A model generated the notes under the pieces. It had not been told where the DNA came from. It was given only the letters and a program-made list of their open reading frames with translations, and searched no databases. Shown piece after piece: positions 41,004 through 50,396 of a stretch of 64,000 nucleotides of DNA; positions within the stretch are counted from its first letter, which is position 1, and each line of letters begins with the position of its first letter. Source of the DNA: Mesorhizobium sp. M1B.F.Ca.ET.045.04.1.1 (GTDB taxonomy: Bacteria; Pseudomonadota; Alphaproteobacteria; Rhizobiales; Rhizobiaceae); contig NZ_CP034448.1 in assembly GCF_003952465.1 (NCBI RefSeq), positions 2,767,001-2,831,000 of the forward strand, given 5' to 3'. The translations under genes and the position numbers were made by a program.

Positions 41004-42161
41004 ATGCATTACCTTCCCAGACGTGAATTCATCGTTCAAGGGGGGGCAGCCCTCGTAGCGCTGGCGTCCTTTCAATCGCGGATAGCGTATGCCTTTCCAA
41101 CCCGTGCCGGCGAGGAAGTCATCAAATGGCTCGATCAGCTGCCGCCGAACCCGGTTCCGGAAGTCATCAAAAATCAGCTGGTGTGGGAGGATCTCGATTC
41201 CTGGGTGACGCCCAACGACAAGTTCTTTTCAATCGCGCATTTCAACCGGCCGGTCATCGACGGAAGCACGTGGAAGCTCGAAATCGGCGGCTCCGTCAAA
41301 AAGCCGACAGCCCTGACGCTCGCCGACATCAAGGCTCGACCGCGCCAGGAAGTCACGTTCACGGTCGAATGTTCGGGCAATACGGGCCTCCCGTTTTTCA
41401 ATGGCGGAATTGGCAATGCTCGGTGGGCGGGTACGCCGCTCGCCCCGATCCTCAAGGAGGTCGGAGTCCTCGATAGTGGTATCGAGGTTGTATTCTGGGG
41501 CACCGATGAAGGAGAAATCAAGCGAGCCGACGACGTCAAGTTCATGCAGAACTTTGCGCGCAGCATGTCGCTCGCCGACGCCATGGAGCCCAAAAACATC
41601 CTCTGCTACGAGATGAACGGGTCTCCCTTGCCTCCTGATAACGGCTTCCCGCTGCGGCTGATAGCGCCGGGTTGGTACGGGGTCGCGAACGTGAAATGGC
41701 TCAAGCGAATTGACGTGAGAGACCAGCGCTTCGAGAACCGGTTCATGGGGCGCGATTACGTCACACTGCGCGAGGAGGAGCGCAACGGAGAGACGGTATG
41801 GGTGGAAACCTCTGTCGGGCGGGCGCGCCTGAAGTCTGCGCCGGCCCGGGTCACTCATATCGGCGATGACTACCGGATAGTCGGAGCGGCTTGGGGTGCG
41901 CCCATCGACCGGGTCGAGGTGAAGATCGACAACGGGCCATGGATGCCGGCAGCCATCGACGAAACCGACAAGGCGGACTTCGCTTGGAAGATGTGGTCCG
42001 TCGACTGGCCCAAGCCGTCCGTCGGGGAGCACACGGTCACCTCGCGTGCGGTTAGTACTGGAGGGCAGGTCCAACCCGCAATGGACGATCCCATCATCGC
42101 CAAGAAGCATACCTACTGGGAAAGTAACGGTCAGGTCACGCGACGTATCGACATTCACTGA
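41004..42161 (+). CDS. Sulfite-oxidase-family molybdopterin enzyme, Tat-exported
   Basis: The 385-residue protein begins with a twin-arginine signal ('PRREFIVQGGAALVALAS'). The Mo-cofactor domain includes the conserved cysteine in 'FTVECSGNTGLPFF' and 'GARW/GNARWAGTPL', 'NGSPLPPDNGFPLRLIAPGWYG' and 'VKWLKRIDV'. A C-terminal dimerisation domain ('YRIVGAAWGAPIDRVEVKIDNGPW') follows. These are hallmarks of SorA/SoxC-like sulfite dehydrogenases that oxidise sulfite to sulfate in the periplasm. No cytochrome c partner gene lies next to it, so the electron acceptor is unknown. The ATG has a strong GGAGGAG site. Confidence 0.88.
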   Translation: MHYLPRREFIVQGGAALVALASFQSRIAYAFPTRAGEEVIKWLDQLPPNPVPEVIKNQLVWEDLDSWVTPNDKFFSIAHFNRPVIDGSTWKLEIGGSVKKPTALTLADIKARPRQEVTFTVECSGNTGLPFFNGGIGNARWAGTPLAPILKEVGVLDSGIEVVFWGTDEGEIKRADDVKFMQNFARSMSLADAMEPKNILCYEMNGSPLPPDNGFPLRLIAPGWYGVANVKWLKRIDVRDQRFENRFMGRDYVTLREEERNGETVWVETSVGRARLKSAPARVTHIGDDYRIVGAAWGAPIDRVEVKIDNGPWMPAAIDETDKADFAWKMWSVDWPKPSVGEHTVTSRAVSTGGQVQPAMDDPIIAKKHTYWESNGQVTRRIDIH

Positions 42162-42198
42162 CTGGCGGAAAGTCGCATCAAACTGTCTGAGATCGATG

Positions 42199-42225
42199 TG
42201 ACCCCATGTTTTTGGCATGGGGTCA
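42199..42225 (+). terminator. Perfect 10-base hairpin after the molybdoenzyme gene
   Basis: TGACCCCATG pairs with CATGGGGTCA around the loop TTTTTGG, 37 bases after the stop. Without a trailing T-run it is terminator-like only. Confidence 0.5.
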
Positions 42226-42975
42226 TACCAAGTTCCGATTAGTCTAGGGCCTGCCTGAAGCTGGCTGCCGCATCCTGTTTGCTCAAGACGAGTCAGTATC
42301 GCCTCTATTGCACATGACTCTCCAACCTTGCTGATCGCATTGGCGGCTCCTGCGAAACAAAGGGGTTCCGATCCCGTCAGCACATGGGTAGTCTGGTCGT
42401 GATCGGTTTCGGTAAGGCATTCCGTCCCGACAGTAGCGCATGAAGAAGAAGCTTGTCCCAAAGGACCCGGTGATGGCGCCGGAAGACCGCATCATCCCGG
42501 ACATCATCGGGTGAGCTGGCCCACCCGACCAAACGTTTCTTGACCATGGGCTCGGATGCCGATTTCACCGCTCGAAGCGGTCTGGCAAAGGTGCAAGTTC
42601 ATAGATCGACCAGAAGAACAGATCGGCCTTGTGCCGTCGGAGGCGGTGATGGTGTCCTTGGCGATGTCGAAGCCGAGGCACAGCTGCGGTTGGTGATACA
42701 AGGAGGCCATGCTGGTGGTATACTTAAAGGGCTTCCGATTGTTTGCGGGCGTGGGGCGAGCCAGCGGCCAGCGCCGAAGCCCATATCGCCGTCCTTGGCG
42801 TCGGCGATAATGAAATCGGCCGGCGTCCAGTGTCCCGCACGGATGTGGGCGAGCTTGATGTCCAGGGTCTTCTCGGCTCGGGCATTGGTCGTCTTCTCCT
42901 TGGACGGCTATCGCCAATGAAAAGGCCTGGCGGCGGCCGGCGAGCCTCGGGCGCGAGTGAAGTTCCTTCGATCGT
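42226..42975. other. Gene-poor stretch with insertion-sequence debris
   Basis: Frames on both strands are short and broken. One segment on the minus strand resembles a transposase start (separate entry). No complete gene or clear inverted terminal repeats were found. Confidence 0.45.
42630..42715 (-). mobile_element. Possible IS110-family transposase 5' remnant
   Basis: The minus strand encodes 'LCLGFDIAKDTITASDGT', similar to the RuvC-like start 'IGFDVAKDTITVSDG' of IS110-type DEDD transposases. The similarity stops after about 25 residues and the frame then breaks. The call rests on that short match only. Confidence 0.35.
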
Positions 42976-44082
42976 TCAGGCAGGGAGGCCGCAGAGCAGG
43001 CGGTCCGCCTCCTTGTCGAACAGATAGACATGCTCCGGCCGGAAGATCAGGTGGACGCCAGCGCCTGCGCGCCATGGAATCTTTTCGCTGATAAGCACGC
43101 TGATGTGCTGCTGCGAGGAAAGCTTCGTGCGAACCAGGATCGTGTGGCCGAGCGGTTCGACCGTATCGACGGTCGCTTCGAGGCTGTAAAGTCCGTCGCT
43201 CGCAGGATGATCGGAAAGTGCGACATGTTCCGGACGGACGCCGAGAAGAATGTTGGCAGAGCCCGACTCCCGCAGCGCCGCCGACAGGCGGCCGGAAAGC
43301 TCGAGTTCCACATCCTGCACCTCGAGCGTGAGCGTGCTGCCATTAGCCCGCGCGGCGAGGAAATTCATCGGCGGGCTGCCGATGAAGCCAGCCACGTAGG
43401 AATTGGTCGGCCTTTCATAGAGCTCCATCGGGGTTCCGACCTGCTGCAACCTGCCGCTGCGCATGACGACGACACGGTCGCCCATGCTCAGAGCTTCGAC
43501 CTGGTCGTGGGTGACATAGAATGTGGTGATGCCGAGGCGCTCCTGCAGCTTGATGATCTCGGCGCGCATCTCCATGCGCAAGGCGGCATCCAGGTTGGAC
43601 AGAGGCTCATCCATCAGGAAGACGCGCGGCTCCCGCATGATGGCGCGCCCCAGCGCAACGCGCTGGCGCTGGCCGCCGGAAAGCTCACGCGGGCGGCGAG
43701 AAAGAAGCTCCTCTATGTCGAGCATGCGCACGACATTCTTCACCCGCGCCTCGATTTCCGCCTTTGGCGTTTTCCTGAGCTGAAGGCCGAAGGCGAGGTT
43801 GGAGTACACGTTGAGATGCGGAAAGAGTGCATAGTTCTGGAACACCATGGCGACGTCGCGGTCGCGCGGAAGCGCGTTCGTCACGTCCTTGTCGTCGAAC
43901 AGAACCTGTCCCTCGCTAACGGTCTCAAGACCGGCGATCATGCGCATGATCGAGGTCTTGCCGCAGCCCGAAGGCCCGACGAGAGCGATGAATTCACCGT
44001 CCGAGGTGACAAGCGAGAAGTCTTCGACGGCCGTGATGTTGCCGAAGCTCTTGGAGACGTGTCTGACTTCCACTCTTGCCAT
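42976..44082 (-). CDS. Sugar/polyol ABC transporter ATPase (MalK/UgpC type)
   Basis: The 368-residue ATPase shows Walker A 'GPSGCGKTS', 'FQNYALFPHLNVYSNLAFGLQLR', signature 'LSGGQRQRVALGRAI', Walker B 'VFLMDEPLSNLDA', H-loop 'FYVTHDQVEALSMGDR' and a C-terminal OB/TOBE region ('ILLGVRPEHVAL'). These are typical of CUT1 importers for sugars, polyols and glycerol phosphate. The start MARVEVRHV at 44,082 has GGGGAA upstream. It diverges from the binding-protein and permease genes to the right, with which it presumably forms one transporter. Confidence 0.9.
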   Translation of the reverse strand: MARVEVRHVSKSFGNITAVEDFSLVTSDGEFIALVGPSGCGKTSIMRMIAGLETVSEGQVLFDDKDVTNALPRDRDVAMVFQNYALFPHLNVYSNLAFGLQLRKTPKAEIEARVKNVVRMLDIEELLSRRPRELSGGQRQRVALGRAIMREPRVFLMDEPLSNLDAALRMEMRAEIIKLQERLGITTFYVTHDQVEALSMGDRVVVMRSGRLQQVGTPMELYERPTNSYVAGFIGSPPMNFLAARANGSTLTLEVQDVELELSGRLSAALRESGSANILLGVRPEHVALSDHPASDGLYSLEATVDTVEPLGHTILVRTKLSSQQHISVLISEKIPWRAGAGVHLIFRPEHVYLFDKEADRLLCGLPA

Positions 44083-44425
44083 CGTTCCCCGTGTGCCTCC
44101 TACAAGGAGCCGCGGCCCGCAAAGCACATCAGAAACCGGCTATGCTGAGATTGATACACATCGTCGTCGCCTGTGTCCATGAAGACATCAGGCCGCAGGT
44201 GGAGTTGCGGCCTGCGGTTTCCATTGACCGTGTCCTGAAGGGGGGACTAAACTGAATGATCAAAAGTTGCGCCCCGGTCGCATACGTTTTGACCCCCGGA
44301 GCTCGTCGATCGCAGATCGGAGGTCTTGGCCAACACTTCATTTCCGCTTTGCTTGCAGGGAGAAATTCGCGATCCGTTCCGGATGGCGGGCTTGATGCCG
44401 CAAGGCAAAGCAAAAGGAGGAGAAA
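44083..44425. promoter_or_regulatory. Divergent promoter region with a hairpin
   Basis: The 343 bases between the divergent ATPase and binding-protein genes must contain both promoters. A perfect 9-base stem CAGGCCGCA/TGCGGCCTG with an 8-base loop lies at 44,189-44,214. I do not recognise a specific operator. Confidence 0.45.
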
Positions 44426-46069
44426 ATGCCGAATGGAGGAAACGTCGGGAAGTTCGAATATCTCGTACATCAATATCTGAAGGGAAGGATCGGCCGACGG
44501 GACTTCATCCTGGGCGGATTGCAGCTTGGCCTTTCCTTCACGGTTTTGGCAAAGCTCGCTGGGCCGGCCCGGGCGGCCAATCTCATGGATTCAGCGCCGG
44601 CAGCGCCCTATGAATCACCGGTCACCAAGGAGCGCGTCGATTTCCTGAAGACCAAACCCTTCAAAGGGACCACCATCAATGTCATGGTTCTGAAGGCGAC
44701 GGTCGGCGATGGGCTAAAATATCACGTGCCGCACTGGGAAGAGGAGACCGGGGGCAAGATCAACGTCGCCGAGGTGCCGATCGAGACGCTTCACCAGCAG
44801 ATTTTCTCCGACCTTGCGAGCGGTCTTGGTCGTTACGATGCCTATATGACGGGCGCATGGTTCTATGGTGACTTCTTCGTTCCCGAAACTCCTTACATCG
44901 TCGAGATCGACAAGTTCCTGAGCGATCCACGCTATCCCAATTGGGATCCCAACCAGTGGCTGCCATCCATGCGTAAGCTCTACGAATGGAACGGCAAGCT
45001 CTACGGCGTTCTGTTCGACTGCGACGCGCAGGCCCTGTACTTCCGCAAGGACATCTTCTCCGACGAGAAGAACAAGGCGAAGTTCAAGGACAAATATGGC
45101 TACGCCCTGGCCAACCCGCCGAAGACGACGAAGGAACTGCATGACGCCGCCGCCTTCTTCACCGGATGGGACTGGAACGGCGACGGCAGCGCGGATTATG
45201 GCCTTGCGCTGCATGCCAAGGTCAATGAACAGGGCTTCTTCCACTTCCTGTCGCTGTCGGCGCCTTACGTGGTCTCGCCCGACAACAAATATTATTTCTT
45301 CAACCCGAAGGACATGAAGCCGCTCATCAACTCCGAGGGGCATCTGAGGGCGCTCGAGGACTATGTGAAGCTCGCCGCTGCCGGTCCTCGCGAAGAGATA
45401 AGCTGGACGCTCGGACAAGGCTGGAACCTGTTCCTCGCCGGCCATTCGGCGATGGAACCGACCTGGGGCGACCTGCCGACCCTCGCCCAGGACCCGAAGA
45501 CGTCGAAGGTCCAAGGCAAGATGGGGGCGGCCGGGATTCCCGGCACGACCGACGCGTTTAATCCGATCACCGGCGAATGGAAGAAATACGAGCTCAACCA
45601 GGTCGGCAACACCAATGGGGGCTCGTGGCATTGCGTGATTTCAAGCAATTCCAAGAAGCAGGAGGCGACCTATGATTTCCTCGCCTTCATGGCCAACAAG
45701 AAGAATGCCTTCTTCAACGCTGCGAACGGCTGGACCGGCGTGCAACCTGGCATGAAATTCGAGTATCTGCCGCCCGTCGGCAGCGCCAGCATCGACGAGT
45801 TCAAGGCGCAAGGCTGGAATGCCGACGACGTGAAGGAATATCTGACGGGCTATTATTCTGTCCTAAGCGCGCCGGTGCAGGAAGAGTATCTGCGCATTCC
45901 CGGCACGGCCGAATATTGGCACGAACTCGACGTCAACGTCTCCGCCGTCCTCGGCGGCCAGATGCAGCCGAAGGCCGCGCTCGATGCCACGGCAGCGGCC
46001 TGGGAGAAGATCACCGACCGCTATGGACGCGACAAGCAGAAGGCGCTCTACCAGGCCTCGTTCGCGTGA
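44426..46069 (+). CDS. Sugar/polyol ABC transporter substrate-binding protein
   Basis: The 547-residue protein has a twin-arginine-like export signal ('GRIGRRDFILGGLQLGLSFTVLA') and a large family-1 extracellular solute-binding domain ('ISWTLGQGWNLFLAGHSAMEPTWGDL', 'GAAGIPGTTDAF', 'NGGSWHCVISSNSKKQEATYDFLAFM'). Its size exceeds that of ordinary maltose-type binding proteins and resembles the long binding proteins of rhizobial glycerol or polyol importers. AGGAGGAG precedes the ATG. The ligand is unknown. Confidence 0.87.
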   Translation: MPNGGNVGKFEYLVHQYLKGRIGRRDFILGGLQLGLSFTVLAKLAGPARAANLMDSAPAAPYESPVTKERVDFLKTKPFKGTTINVMVLKATVGDGLKYHVPHWEEETGGKINVAEVPIETLHQQIFSDLASGLGRYDAYMTGAWFYGDFFVPETPYIVEIDKFLSDPRYPNWDPNQWLPSMRKLYEWNGKLYGVLFDCDAQALYFRKDIFSDEKNKAKFKDKYGYALANPPKTTKELHDAAAFFTGWDWNGDGSADYGLALHAKVNEQGFFHFLSLSAPYVVSPDNKYYFFNPKDMKPLINSEGHLRALEDYVKLAAAGPREEISWTLGQGWNLFLAGHSAMEPTWGDLPTLAQDPKTSKVQGKMGAAGIPGTTDAFNPITGEWKKYELNQVGNTNGGSWHCVISSNSKKQEATYDFLAFMANKKNAFFNAANGWTGVQPGMKFEYLPPVGSASIDEFKAQGWNADDVKEYLTGYYSVLSAPVQEEYLRIPGTAEYWHELDVNVSAVLGGQMQPKAALDATAAAWEKITDRYGRDKQKALYQASFA

Positions 46070-46205
46070 TTGACGGCGCTGGAAGCCGTTCCAGGGTTCC
46101 GGCGCCGATCAGAATGGTTCCACTGCTGCGGCGCCGCTCCGTCTGTCATTCCTGGATGCGGCGCTGCGGAGCAACCGCCACTGCGCAGAGTCCAAGGAGC
46201 GTATC

Positions 46206-47090
46206 ATGGCAGCATTGTCTGCGAGGCCACGCGAATATGGCGCGGTCTTTAAATATGTCCTGCTCCTCCCTGCCGTGCTCTGGGTCATCGCCTTCACATT
46301 CTTCCCGCTCCTTTTCGTCATCCGTTACAGTTTCGCCAATTATGTGCTTGGCATGGGCATCACGGGCTACGTTGGGTTCAGCAATTATGTCGACGTGCTC
46401 ACATCCGCCCGTTTCTGGCACGCCATCATGGTCACAGCGATCTACGTAGCGGTTTCGGTCCCGGTCGAGGTCGTGCTCGGCTTCCTTGCGGCATGGCTGG
46501 TCAATCTCGGCGCACCTTGGTCTCGCGGTTTCCGCACCGTAATCGGAATCCCTCTTTTCACGATGGAAGTCGCCATCGGCTATCTCGGCGTGACGTTATT
46601 CAGTTCCCAAGGCGGTATCGTTCCGGTCGTTCTCGGGCTTAGTGGGATCGAGGTGCCGTGGTTGTCGACCGCATCAGGCGGGATCGCAGCGGCGATCCTC
46701 CTCGACATCTGGCGTTGGACGTCGTTCGTCTTCGTCATCGTGCTTGCCGGTCTCGCCGGAATCTCGAGCGATCTCTATGACGCGGCGATCCTCGACGCGA
46801 AAAGTCATTGGCAGGTGATGTGGCGGCTTGGCGTGCCACTTGCCTGGCCGGTGACAACCATCGCTATTCTGCTTCGCACGATCGAATGCCTGAAGGTGTT
46901 CGCGATCCCCTATGCGCTGACCACCGGCGGACCGGGAACGAGCACTGAGGTCTTCAGTGCAATGGACTATCTGACCACGGTTCAGTTTTTCAATTTCGGT
47001 CAGGGTTCGGCGATGGGCATCGCTTTCCTCATCATGGTGGCCGCGCTCATCACCGTTTTCTTCAAGCAGATGCGCAAGCGGCTCGGCTGA
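46206..47090 (+). CDS. Sugar ABC transporter permease (MalF/UgpA type)
   Basis: The 294-residue membrane protein has six predicted membrane segments and the EAA-type cytoplasmic loop 'SSDLYDAAILDAKSHWQVMWRLGVPLAWP'. The ATG follows GGAGCG. The 136-base gap after the binding-protein gene contains no gene. It pairs with the next permease. Confidence 0.9.
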   Translation: MAALSARPREYGAVFKYVLLLPAVLWVIAFTFFPLLFVIRYSFANYVLGMGITGYVGFSNYVDVLTSARFWHAIMVTAIYVAVSVPVEVVLGFLAAWLVNLGAPWSRGFRTVIGIPLFTMEVAIGYLGVTLFSSQGGIVPVVLGLSGIEVPWLSTASGGIAAAILLDIWRWTSFVFVIVLAGLAGISSDLYDAAILDAKSHWQVMWRLGVPLAWPVTTIAILLRTIECLKVFAIPYALTTGGPGTSTEVFSAMDYLTTVQFFNFGQGSAMGIAFLIMVAALITVFFKQMRKRLG

Positions 47091-47107
47091 CACGGAGGCA
47101 TGAGAAG

Positions 47108-47944
47108 ATGATCAACATTCTGTGGCTGCGGGCCGGACCCCTTTCCAAGCTGGTCGTCTACGTGCTGCTGATGCTCGCCGCCGTCATCACGCTGCTGCCC
47201 TTCCTGTGGGCGTTCATCAACTCGATCAAGACAAGCACGGCGACCTTCGAGCCCGGCGCCTTCATTCCTTTCCTCACCTTCCAGCCAACGCTCGATTCCT
47301 GGCGCAACGTCCTTTCCGATCCGCAGGCCATCAACGCCTTCGTCAGCAGTGTCGTTGTCAGCGTCGGAACCACCGCCTTCGCGCTCGTTCTCGGCGTACC
47401 GGCCGCCTATGCGCTCGCCCGCTTCCGTTTCCCGATCGGTTCGGGCGACATTGCGCTGTGGTTCCTGTCCCAGCGCGTCCTGCCGCCCGCCGTGGTGCTC
47501 GTGCCGTTCTATCTCCTGATGGTCTATCTCAGGCTGATCGATACCTGGACGGGGTTGATCTTTTGCTATTCCACCTTCAACCTCGCCTTTGCCGTCGTCA
47601 TCATGCGCGACATATTCCGCGACGTGAGCACGGAGATCGAGGACGCGGCGAAGGTCGAGGGCGCAACACCATGGCAGATTTTCTGGAAGATCTCGCTGCC
47701 GCTTTCCCTTGACGGCCTGGTGGTGACCGCAGTCCTTGTCTTCGCCTTCACCTGGAACGAGGCGCTGTTTGCCTCTGCGCTCACCTCGCAGAGCGCGACG
47801 ACCTTCTCGGCGCTGGTGCTTGCCTCGCGCTCGACGCGCGGCGTCGACTTCAATGTCGCGGCAGTCAACACGCTGATCGGCATCGTTCCACCAGTCATCC
47901 TCTATTTCTTCGTGCAACGCTATCTGGCGCGCGGCCTGGGCTGA
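47108..47944 (+). CDS. Sugar ABC transporter permease (MalG/UgpE type)
   Basis: The 278-residue permease contains the EAA loop 'STEIEDAAKVEGATPWQIFWKISLPLSLDGL' and 'FAFTWNEALFASALTS', which are typical of MalG-like partners. It starts 17 bases after its partner and ends the operon; no metabolic enzyme gene follows. Confidence 0.9.
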   Translation: MINILWLRAGPLSKLVVYVLLMLAAVITLLPFLWAFINSIKTSTATFEPGAFIPFLTFQPTLDSWRNVLSDPQAINAFVSSVVVSVGTTAFALVLGVPAAYALARFRFPIGSGDIALWFLSQRVLPPAVVLVPFYLLMVYLRLIDTWTGLIFCYSTFNLAFAVVIMRDIFRDVSTEIEDAAKVEGATPWQIFWKISLPLSLDGLVVTAVLVFAFTWNEALFASALTSQSATTFSALVLASRSTRGVDFNVAAVNTLIGIVPPVILYFFVQRYLARGLG

Positions 47945-48323
47945 CGGGCAGGTCCCGATCTAGCCTAGTGTCCGTCCATAAACCGCTGTTTTTGCGAGTG
48001 TTCAAGGTCGTTTGATCGGCGCACTGATCCTGGGGTTCGAGTGGGACCCATGTCGAAGATTCGCTCTTCAGCTTTCGGCGACACCATGTGAACGGACTTT
48101 GTGGCTCTGCCCGGCCAAAAAACTCGGGTCGGTCGGCTGGCAAATTGGGAACGCCCCAGACCCCTCGCTGGGTTAAATACCCCACACCTGCGCCCTGGCG
48201 GCATTGAGCGGCAAGAGATTCGTGACGGTTCTGCTGGCGATACTGCCCTTGGGGAACGACGTGTCCGGGCCACCATTCGGGGATCAACCGCAAGGCTTGA
48301 CAAAGTTTGCCTCTCAATGGATG
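47945..48323. other. Intergenic region, possible mobile-element debris
   Basis: No gene is recognised. The left part (about 47,966-48,110), beginning TGTCCGTCCATAAACC, has the look of a transposon end or dispersed repeat, but I see no matching second end. The right part leads into LacI-type operators. Confidence 0.3.
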
Positions 48324-48349
48324 GTAAAGCGGTTTACTAAAGCGCTTTA
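48324..48349. promoter_or_regulatory. Two adjacent LacI-type operators
   Basis: The near-palindrome GTAAAGCGGTTTAC (48,324-48,337) is directly followed by the perfect palindrome TAAAGCGCTTTA (48,338-48,349). Both fit the AAA-centred-CG-TTT style of LacI/GalR sites. They lie 26 bases before the lacI-type gene, suggesting autoregulation and control of the downstream operon. Confidence 0.7.
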
Positions 48350-48374
48350 CAAGATGCTGTAGCAAGGGAACAGC

Positions 48375-49397
48375 ATGAGCGACAGAACCGCCAGCCTGAA
48401 GGACGTCGCCGGGGCAGCCGGCGTTTCCGTGGCGACTGTCTCGCGCCTGCTCAATGGCTCGCTCTCTCTTCCCGAAGAGACCCGCAAGCGCATTGAGGAC
48501 GCAATCCGCGACCTCAACTACAGGCCCAACCCGCATGCGCGTCGCCTCAGCCGCGGCCGCTCGGACACGATCGGCCTGGTCGTGCCCGACATCGCCAATC
48601 CGTTCTTCGCCACCTTCGTTGCCGCGGTCGAGGCGGAAGCCGACAGCCGCAACCTTGCCGTCTCGCTCTTTGCCACGCTCAACCGAACCGGCCGCGAGGT
48701 AGCCTATCTGGAGCTGATCGAGCGCAAGCATGTGGACGGGCTGATCTTCGTTACCAACCATGCCGACGACGGCCAGCTCGCAACTCACATCAACCAGGTC
48801 GGCAAGGTCGTCATCGCCGACGAGGATGTACCGGGTGCGGATGTGCCGAAACTGTTCTGCGATAATGAACAGGGCGGTTACCTCGCTGGTCGCCACCTCG
48901 CCGCGCACGGGCATCGCGAAGTGCTGTTCGTTGGCAGCGAGCAGGAGATGATCAGCGGCCGTCGTCGCTTCGACGGCTTGCGCCGCGCGCTGCGCGAGCA
49001 TTGGGGCGAGGACATCGTGCCGGCAAGCTATCGTGGAAACTACACGGTCGAGTTCGGCCGCGAGGCCGCCCGCCGCTTCATCGCCAATGGCATGCCGGGC
49101 ACCGCGATCTTCGCCACATCGGACGAGATCACCATCGGCATGATCGAGGTCTTCCGGGCGGAGGGCATCTCGGTTCCCGGCAACGTCTCCATTGTTGGGT
49201 TCGACGACGTCGCGCCCTTCCACCTGTTCGCGCCGTCGGTGACAGCCGTGCGCCAGCCTGTGCGGGACATCGGCAGACGGTCGCTGGCGCTGCTTCTCGA
49301 AACGAATTGGCAGGATCTCGCGTCACCGGCGCCGCAGGAACTGATGCCAGTCGAGATCGTGGTGCGGGAATCCGTTGCCTCGCCCGCGAAACGTTAA
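48375..49397 (+). CDS. LacI-family transcriptional regulator
   Basis: The 340-residue protein has the N-terminal LacI helix-turn-helix ('SLKDVAGAAGVSVATVSRLLNGSLSLPEETRKRI', hinge 'LNYRPNPHARRLSRGRSDTIGLVVPDIANPFF') and a periplasmic-binding-protein-like effector domain. AAGGGAA precedes the ATG. It heads an operon-like run of importer and catabolic genes and probably senses their substrate or product. Confidence 0.92.
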   Translation: MSDRTASLKDVAGAAGVSVATVSRLLNGSLSLPEETRKRIEDAIRDLNYRPNPHARRLSRGRSDTIGLVVPDIANPFFATFVAAVEAEADSRNLAVSLFATLNRTGREVAYLELIERKHVDGLIFVTNHADDGQLATHINQVGKVVIADEDVPGADVPKLFCDNEQGGYLAGRHLAAHGHREVLFVGSEQEMISGRRRFDGLRRALREHWGEDIVPASYRGNYTVEFGREAARRFIANGMPGTAIFATSDEITIGMIEVFRAEGISVPGNVSIVGFDDVAPFHLFAPSVTAVRQPVRDIGRRSLALLLETNWQDLASPAPQELMPVEIVVRESVASPAKR

Positions 49398-49436
49398 GCC
49401 GGCAATGGAAGAAAACTTCACAGAGGAGAAACGAAT

Positions 49437-50396
49437 ATGACCTTGACCACAACCCGCAGAACCTTCGCTGCAGCTCTCGGCTTCACCGCACTCGGCATCT
49501 TTGCCGGCGCGGTTTCGCCTGCCGTCGCGCAAGACCAGAAGACCTACGCGCTGGTGCAGATCAACCAGCAGGCCCTGTTCTTCAACCAGATCAACCAAGG
49601 CGCACAGAAGGCTGCGGACGCCGCCGGCGCCAAGCTGGTAATCTTCAACGCCAACAACGACGCCGCCGCCCAAAACAGCGCCATCGAGACTTACATTCAG
49701 CAGAAGGTGAACGGCCTGATCGTCGTGGCCATCGACGTCAACGGCATCATGGCGGCGGTCAACCAGGCGGCGGACGCCAAGATCCCGGTGGTGGCGATCG
49801 ACGCCATCCTGCCCAAGGGTCCGCAGAAGGCGCAGATCGGTGTCGACAACGCCAAGGCCGGTGCCGACATGGGCGCGCATTTCCTCGACTACGTTAAGGC
49901 CAACATGGGCGGCAAGGCCAAGATCGGCATCGTCGGAGCCCTCAACTCCTACATCCAGAACGTGCGCCAGAAGGGCTTCGAGGACGCCATCAAGGGCAAG
50001 GACGGCATCGAGACGATAGCTGTGGTCGATGGCCAGAACGTGCAGGACACCGCGCTTGCCGCCGCCGAAAATCTGATCACCGGCAATCCCGACATGAACG
50101 CGATTTACGCCACCGGCGAGCCGGCGCTGCTGGGTGCCATCGCTGCCGTGGAGAGCCAGGGCAAGCAGGACCAGATCAAGATCTTCGGCTGGGACCTGAC
50201 CGCGCAGGCGATCTCGGGCATCGACAAGGGCTACGTCACGGCCGTCGTTCAGCAGGATCCTGCCGGCATGGGCGAGGCCGCGGTAAAAGCGCTCGACACC
50301 ATTACCAGGGGCGGCAGCGTGGACAAGAACGTCGCAGTGCCGGTGACCATCGTCACCAAGGACAATGTCGAGCCGTACCGGGCAGTCTTCAAATGA
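49437..50396 (+). CDS. RbsB-type sugar/nucleoside ABC substrate-binding protein
   Basis: The 319-residue protein has a signal peptide ending near 'AGAVSPAVAQ' with a twin-arginine-like pair and a Peripla_BP_4 domain ('QINQQALFFNQINQGAQKAADAAGAKLVIFNANNDAAAQ', 'VNGLIVVAIDVNG', 'AIYATGEPALLGAIAAVESQG'). CUT2 importers carry monosaccharides, nucleosides or autoinducer-2-like ligands. GAGGAGA precedes the ATG. Confidence 0.9.
   Translation: MTLTTTRRTFAAALGFTALGIFAGAVSPAVAQDQKTYALVQINQQALFFNQINQGAQKAADAAGAKLVIFNANNDAAAQNSAIETYIQQKVNGLIVVAIDVNGIMAAVNQAADAKIPVVAIDAILPKGPQKAQIGVDNAKAGADMGAHFLDYVKANMGGKAKIGIVGALNSYIQNVRQKGFEDAIKGKDGIETIAVVDGQNVQDTALAAAENLITGNPDMNAIYATGEPALLGAIAAVESQGKQDQIKIFGWDLTAQAISGIDKGYVTAVVQQDPAGMGEAAVKALDTITRGGSVDKNVAVPVTIVTKDNVEPYRAVFK

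Noticed and set aside
47895..49223. 442-codon minus-strand frame over the lacI-type gene
   Set aside because: It is antisense to a clear LacI regulator and has no domain.
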